From Tetramitus jugosus (Eukaryota > Heterolobosea > Eutetramitea > Acrasida > Vahlkampfiidae), in the NCBI GenBank assembly GCA_937625935.1, contig OW569388.1, positions 62,001-126,000 on the forward strand: 64,000 nt of DNA. The letters run 5' to 3'. This document shows, piece by piece, positions 60,215 to 64,000 of this stretch. How positions within the stretch are numbered: the stretch's first letter is position 1; every line of letters begins with the position of its first letter. Under the pieces are notes generated by a model. The model was given only the letters and a program-made list of their open reading frames with translations, was not told where the DNA came from and ran no database searches. A program made the translations under genes and the position numbers.

Positions 60215-61954
60215 TTATTTAGATGCTGACTCGCGTATACAACGAGGGCATTTGCAGAAGAAGAGGTACTTGGAGTAGAGAGCCTTTCGTCGATTTCTCA
60301 CATCCATTGCGTCATCAATATAAGAAATACAGATTTCATCATCCTTGTGGATGTCTTTGAGGGCAACTACACGAACGGATCGGTCTGTTCGAGAACACAT
60401 TGTAACAACATTCGGTTCACATGAATGATTCATACAGTTATGAAATGAGAATACTCCCGTTCCCGTCACACACAATCTCTGTAGCTTCTGACTGTATTGA
60501 AGAACAATCGGTAGGAGAGCATCAGCAGACTTGGCACCCACAATTGGTAGTTTCTCACTCTGACATATTTGTTTCAGCAGTGGAAGTGAAATGGTATCTT
60601 TCTGACTCACAAGCTGCTGCAACATGAGATGCACGTCTGTAATGGGATGCAGTGTCGATGCATTCCTAAGAATGAGTCCATTCAATTGTCGATACACATG
60701 AACATTAAACAAATAATCTTCGATTGCTGTTTTGTTCTCCTCACTCAATCCACTCACATTCATCATGATACTCTCCTTGATGAGTTGAATCGCGAGGGAA
60801 TCTCTCTCATGGAGCTCTTTGTTGGCAATAAATCGTTCAAACACATCAAAGCAATCCTCCAAGATCAACGAAATGTGTTGATCTGAATCTATCGGTTGTT
60901 GTAATCGAGTGATCACCCGTTGCACAACAAATGCCAACATTTTCGATATCAAGAGAGGATTAGTTCGCTGTTGTAACATTGACATTCTCTCCAATATCAC
61001 ATAGGGATGAGGATCTTGTTCGGTTCGCTTTGTTTTTGTGCACCGCGTACACAACAAGTTATGATACTGATCCCAGGACACACTCCTACACTTTTCACTA
61101 CAATATCGAACAAGGTTACACTCCTCACACGCAATCGAATTCTTGACACTCAATCCCTTCCACTCAATTCTACTATCCACTCCTCCATTGTCATTCAAAA
61201 TACTTGATGAATCACCACCAGTGCACAATGATCGAACACACTCCAACGCACTATCAAACGTAAATCGCTTCAAGCAATGATGACAAAAATTGGTATCTGC
61301 AGTAGCATTCGTCGCCGTCGTCATCATCATTTGTACATTGGCAGTCGAAACAATCGGTTCTTCCTCAAACACCACTTCACCACTCTTTACAACACTCTCT
61401 CGCTTCGAAACAACAACTTTTCCCAGAGTCGCATCTCTGAATGCAATCGCAACACCACTCGTACCAACACCACCTTCATCAGATGATAATCCTTGATTAT
61501 AGCGCAATTCAACCAACAATGGCTCTAATTTCTTATTCAATTCTTCATGGTACCACTTGTTTTCAAATTCCAAAATTTCATCATTCACCTTCTTATTACT
61601 TGGATTGACCAATTGTTTCTTCCAATATTGATTCAATGTTTCCATTGCTTGATCAATATTGTGCTTCAATGAGATCCATCTTTGTTTTTGCTTCAAAATT
61701 TCAAATTTTGTTTCTTGTGTCTTTTGCCATTGATGAAACCACGCTTGTTCTTCCTGCTGTTGTTGGTTTTTATCATCATCAACAACACTCTTGTCTTGTT
61801 GTCGATTCTTGAACAACAAATGAGAGAGAATGAGATGATTGCACTGCTCAATGAGAACAAGTGATGCTTGTTCGTCGTTGTTGTTGTTTGAGGCTTGTTG
61901 CAATAGTGTCTCACATTGATGCAAGAGATTTTCATCGTGTTGATGAACGCTCAT
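60215..61954 (-). CDS. SMYD-like MYND-SET domain lysine methyltransferase
   Basis: The first ATG of the frame is 61954 (579 residues); the frame stays open to 62122 without an ATG, and a CTACAG acceptor-like site at about 62080 could mark an upstream exon. Order: helical Gln-rich N-terminus; start of the SET domain (IAFRDATLGKVVVSKRE, VFEEEPIV); MYND-type zinc finger near 290-345 (CHHCLKRF, then CEECNLVRYCSEKCRSVSWDQYHNLLC); and the catalytic SET core (FSFHNCMNHSCEPNVV, ALKDIHKDDEICISYID). A post-SET Cys cluster (CKCPRCIRE) ends the protein. SMYD-type enzymes methylate lysines on histones or other proteins using S-adenosylmethionine, and the NHSCEPN and ISYID motifs are intact. The TAA stop lies within AATAAA (60214-60219). 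Confidence 0.85.
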   Translation of the reverse strand: MSVHQHDENLLHQCETLLQQASNNNNDEQASLVLIEQCNHLILSHLLFKNRQQDKSVVDDDKNQQQQEEQAWFHQWQKTQETKFEILKQKQRWISLKHNIDQAMETLNQYWKKQLVNPSNKKVNDEILEFENKWYHEELNKKLEPLLVELRYNQGLSSDEGGVGTSGVAIAFRDATLGKVVVSKRESVVKSGEVVFEEEPIVSTANVQMMMTTATNATADTNFCHHCLKRFTFDSALECVRSLCTGGDSSSILNDNGGVDSRIEWKGLSVKNSIACEECNLVRYCSEKCRSVSWDQYHNLLCTRCTKTKRTEQDPHPYVILERMSMLQQRTNPLLISKMLAFVVQRVITRLQQPIDSDQHISLILEDCFDVFERFIANKELHERDSLAIQLIKESIMMNVSGLSEENKTAIEDYLFNVHVYRQLNGLILRNASTLHPITDVHLMLQQLVSQKDTISLPLLKQICQSEKLPIVGAKSADALLPIVLQYSQKLQRLCVTGTGVFSFHNCMNHSCEPNVVTMCSRTDRSVRVVALKDIHKDDEICISYIDDAMDVRNRRKALYSKYLFFCKCPRCIRESASK

Positions 61955-62401
61955 TCTTCTCAGCTCTGTTTTGCGAGATCGCAGAATGTTTTTTTGGGAG
62001 AGGTACTTTGTGTGAATTTGCAAGCTCTCCAAAAGGAGTTGATCGTATGCAATTTCGTCAACAGGACAATGTACGTAAACTGTAGATAAGGTAGCACACA
62101 ACAATCCAGAACCGAACGACACTTGTCAAAAAAAAGGCAATTACGAAAAAAATCTGGCGAGCCTTCAATTGTCAATCAGGATAGTATTGCGGACATGCCG
62201 CCAACAAATTATTTTTGTGCCCCAGACTGCTGAGCGGATTCTCAAAGCATAATCCCCTATCAGAGTTCACTATGTGTTTGTGGGAGAAGCATCACACAAC
62301 AACCCATCACACAAAAGAAACAACATCACCACTCTCAAGATCCTCTTATCAAGAGCTAAATACTGAAGTTAGTTCCTTATACTGTTGTCCAATTCATCAC
62401 A
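61955..62401. promoter_or_regulatory. Divergent spacer, 447 nt
   Basis: Between the SET gene start (minus) and the small membrane protein (plus). It includes the possibly coding upstream stretch of the SET gene (to 62122). No defined motif was seen besides poly-A and A/C-rich leader sequence. Confidence 0.35.
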
Positions 62402-62875
62402 ATGCATATTGAAGACCAAGAACGGATACCATTGAAGGGTTCTTCCACCACCATCAGTGCAATTGACAGAGTACGGAACGCAAATAGTATGAGTACTCGC
62501 TCTCCAGCATCTCCAGTATGCAGCTCTTCTGCCTCAGTGGCATCTCCACCACATCTACAGGAAAGCAAGGACGATGACGACGTCGAAACCACTCACTACT
62601 ACTACAACTCGACTGAGGAGCGATATCTTTCCAATCAGAAGCGATTTAATTCAATTCTCAAGGAGGAGAATCAAGAGGATAGTAGCAACAGCAGAAGTAT
62701 TTTGTCCAGACTTAAGATTCTGGTCTACCTAGGATTGATGTGCTTGGTACTGTTAGTAGGTCTAGTGGCTATCAGTGCATTCTTTTTCGTGTTTCGGGTT
62801 GTGAGCACCAATCACACGCCCGTGAAAACGAGTCCTGCAGTGAAAGATCCTTCTCCCTCACCAAAATTTGTCTAA
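62402..62875 (+). CDS. Small single-pass membrane protein, unknown
   Basis: 157 residues, ATG at 62402. A Ser/Pro/Ala-rich, acidic N-terminal half (residues 1-95) precedes one strong membrane helix at about 107-133 (ILVYLGLMCLVLLVGLVAISAFFFVF) and a short 25-residue tail with Pro, Ser and one NHT sequon. There is no signal peptide, so a type II or tail-near membrane topology is likely. No family was recognised. Length and codon use look like a real gene, and it has its own A/C-rich leader. Confidence 0.55.
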   Translation: MHIEDQERIPLKGSSTTISAIDRVRNANSMSTRSPASPVCSSSASVASPPHLQESKDDDDVETTHYYYNSTEERYLSNQKRFNSILKEENQEDSSNSRSILSRLKILVYLGLMCLVLLVGLVAISAFFFVFRVVSTNHTPVKTSPAVKDPSPSPKFV

Positions 62876-63102
62876 TTCTTGCGGGATTGATTGATGATTG
62901 CGTAATCAACTCTTTCATCCTTAAATCTAGATATCGAGGAAAACAGCGACCGAAACGTGTTGGCCTTGAAATCATTTGTACCTCTACGATGTCCATTATA
63001 ATTCTCTCGGCAATCAACGAACCGAACCGAGAGTGACAACTATTTACTGTGAACGAAGTCTAAATAGATAACAACTTTTTCATAAATAACTTAACATTCA
63101 AT

Positions 63103-64000
63103 TTACTTTTTCGAGAGGCATTTTCGTTCAAAAGTGCCCAGCTCTTTGACATCAGTGCCACTGGCTTGTCTCTTCTCTACTAATTCAAGTTCTGAATACC
63201 ACCGTTCGAACATTTGAGACTGACGGAATGTCTCAAAGAATATCTTCTCCTTTCTGCCCTTGCTCTTCAAGAATTTTGTTTCATTGAAGACAAAGTTAGT
63301 GTCCTCCTTCGACATATAGCTTCTATAGTCACCAAAGTGTTCAATGAAGAAGCATAGGAAGGCATCAGCGACATCTTCGTTGTTAATCTTGGCACTTGCC
63401 CTAATGGTTTGAAGCTTTTTGGTCAATGCAGCAAAAGATTTTGCAGGCAGAATCTTGACATCGTCTCCTCCTTCAATTTTGTCACTATCCAAGTCAATAA
63501 TCACAACTTCCTCCATTGGTAACGTTTCAACAATACCTTTGTGTATGCTGAGCACACCAACAATAAACGGAACAGGTGAGCAAACATATTCCAACAGTGG
63601 CTTTGGAACCACTGGTATGAACACATGTTGCCAAGTGAATGGATAGACCATAGCCATACAAGAGTGGGTAATTGCAGACAAAATTGTGATCTCCCTAGAA
63701 TAAAATATGACTCTGCGCTCCAGTAAGAGCGAGGTAAACAGAGACAGTATCGAATTTACACTCAACTTTTGGAATAAATGACCAAAATCAATCTGTACAA
63801 TACCATGAAAAGATAGAGAAGGGGTAAGACTAAATGCGACCAAAATGGCACAAGAGAAAAACAAAGAGATACATACATATTCTAGCATTGGATCAGATGC
63901 ACCGGGCCGAGTCAATCGAATCTCTTCCATTTTTCCAGTCTTCAAATCTTGAGATTTGACTTGCACAGTCATACCAGGCTGCGGGAATGGATTTGCCAAC
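63103..64000 (-). CDS. DENN-domain protein, C-terminal part (5' beyond window)
   Basis: Coding on the minus strand enters from the right edge. An 84-nt intron at 63793-63876 (GTATGT...TGTACAG) divides the visible part: spliced text is DPMLEY-IDFGHLFQKLSVNSILSLF, as expected at the start of the core DENN domain. Motifs: LLLERRVIFYS, ITILSAITHSCMAMVYPFTWQHVFIPVVP, LLEYVCSPVPFIVGV, and VVIIDLDSDKI (end of cDENN). The downstream DENN part has ADAFLCFFIEHFGDYRSYM and FLKSKGRKEKIFFETFRQSQMFERWY. DENN proteins are exchange factors for Rab GTPases in membrane traffic. The intron is a multiple of three with no stop, so the unspliced frame stays open. The start codon lies outside. Confidence 0.88.
   Translation of the reverse strand, partial: LANPFPQPGMTVQVKSQDLKTGKMEEIRLTRPGASDPMLEYVCISLFFSCAILVAFSLTPSLSFHGIVQIDFGHLFQKLSVNSILSLFTSLLLERRVIFYSREITILSAITHSCMAMVYPFTWQHVFIPVVPKPLLEYVCSPVPFIVGVLSIHKGIVETLPMEEVVIIDLDSDKIEGGDDVKILPAKSFAALTKKLQTIRASAKINNEDVADAFLCFFIEHFGDYRSYMSKEDTNFVFNETKFLKSKGRKEKIFFETFRQSQMFERWYSELELVEKRQASGTDVKELGTFERKCLSKK

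Noticed and set aside
62740-63036. Plus-strand frame after the small membrane protein
   Set aside because: Overlaps its C-terminus in another frame and has no ATG-proximal leader or recognisable sequence.

Overview
The window looks like nuclear DNA of a heterolobosean amoeboflagellate, most probably a Naegleria species (inference). The DNA is AT-rich and gene-dense, uses the standard code, and has about 26 protein genes on both strands with gaps of 30-800 bases. Introns are few and short, mostly GTATGT or GTAAGT to AG. Many proteins carry Asn, Gln, Ser or Thr homopolymers. Flagellar genes sit beside amoeba-style surface genes. I saw no rRNA, convincing tRNA, CRISPR array or transposon.

Layout. 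0-20 kb: end of a thioester-reductase-type gene; NPC1/Patched-like sterol-sensing transporter; OTU deubiquitinase; two low-complexity proteins of unknown role; monoacylglycerol-lipase-like hydrolase; EamA/DMT transporter; SRP68; a coiled-coil protein with a frame break; uridine phosphorylase. 19.3-38.0 kb: two consecutive giant same-strand reading frames (2,831 and about 3,310 residues). Together they form one adhesion-receptor-like architecture: signal peptide, two LamG-like domains, about 32 dystroglycan/cadherin-like repeats, 28 EGF-like units, a REJ/PKD-like region, a GPS-like motif, one membrane span and an acidic tail. The break between them falls inside one repeat.

38-64 kb: an unresolved small coiled-coil ORF; CCDC40/FAP172 divergent from NME5/RSP23; XPF (ERCC4) nuclease; a beta-propeller-like protein; IFT81 divergent from a cyclin K/T-like gene; a SAP-like protein; a rhomboid protease; proteasome subunit RPN12; an ankyrin protein; a MYND-SET methyltransferase-like protein; a small single-span membrane protein; and the C-terminal part of a DENN-domain protein at the right edge.

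Three genes (CCDC40, NME5, IFT81) belong to cilium assembly or function and hold 7 of the roughly 15 introns I could place, so this end of the window is locally enriched for flagellar genes. Splice joins were chosen by reading frame and protein continuity; no transcript data were available. Product calls rest on motifs recognised by eye.
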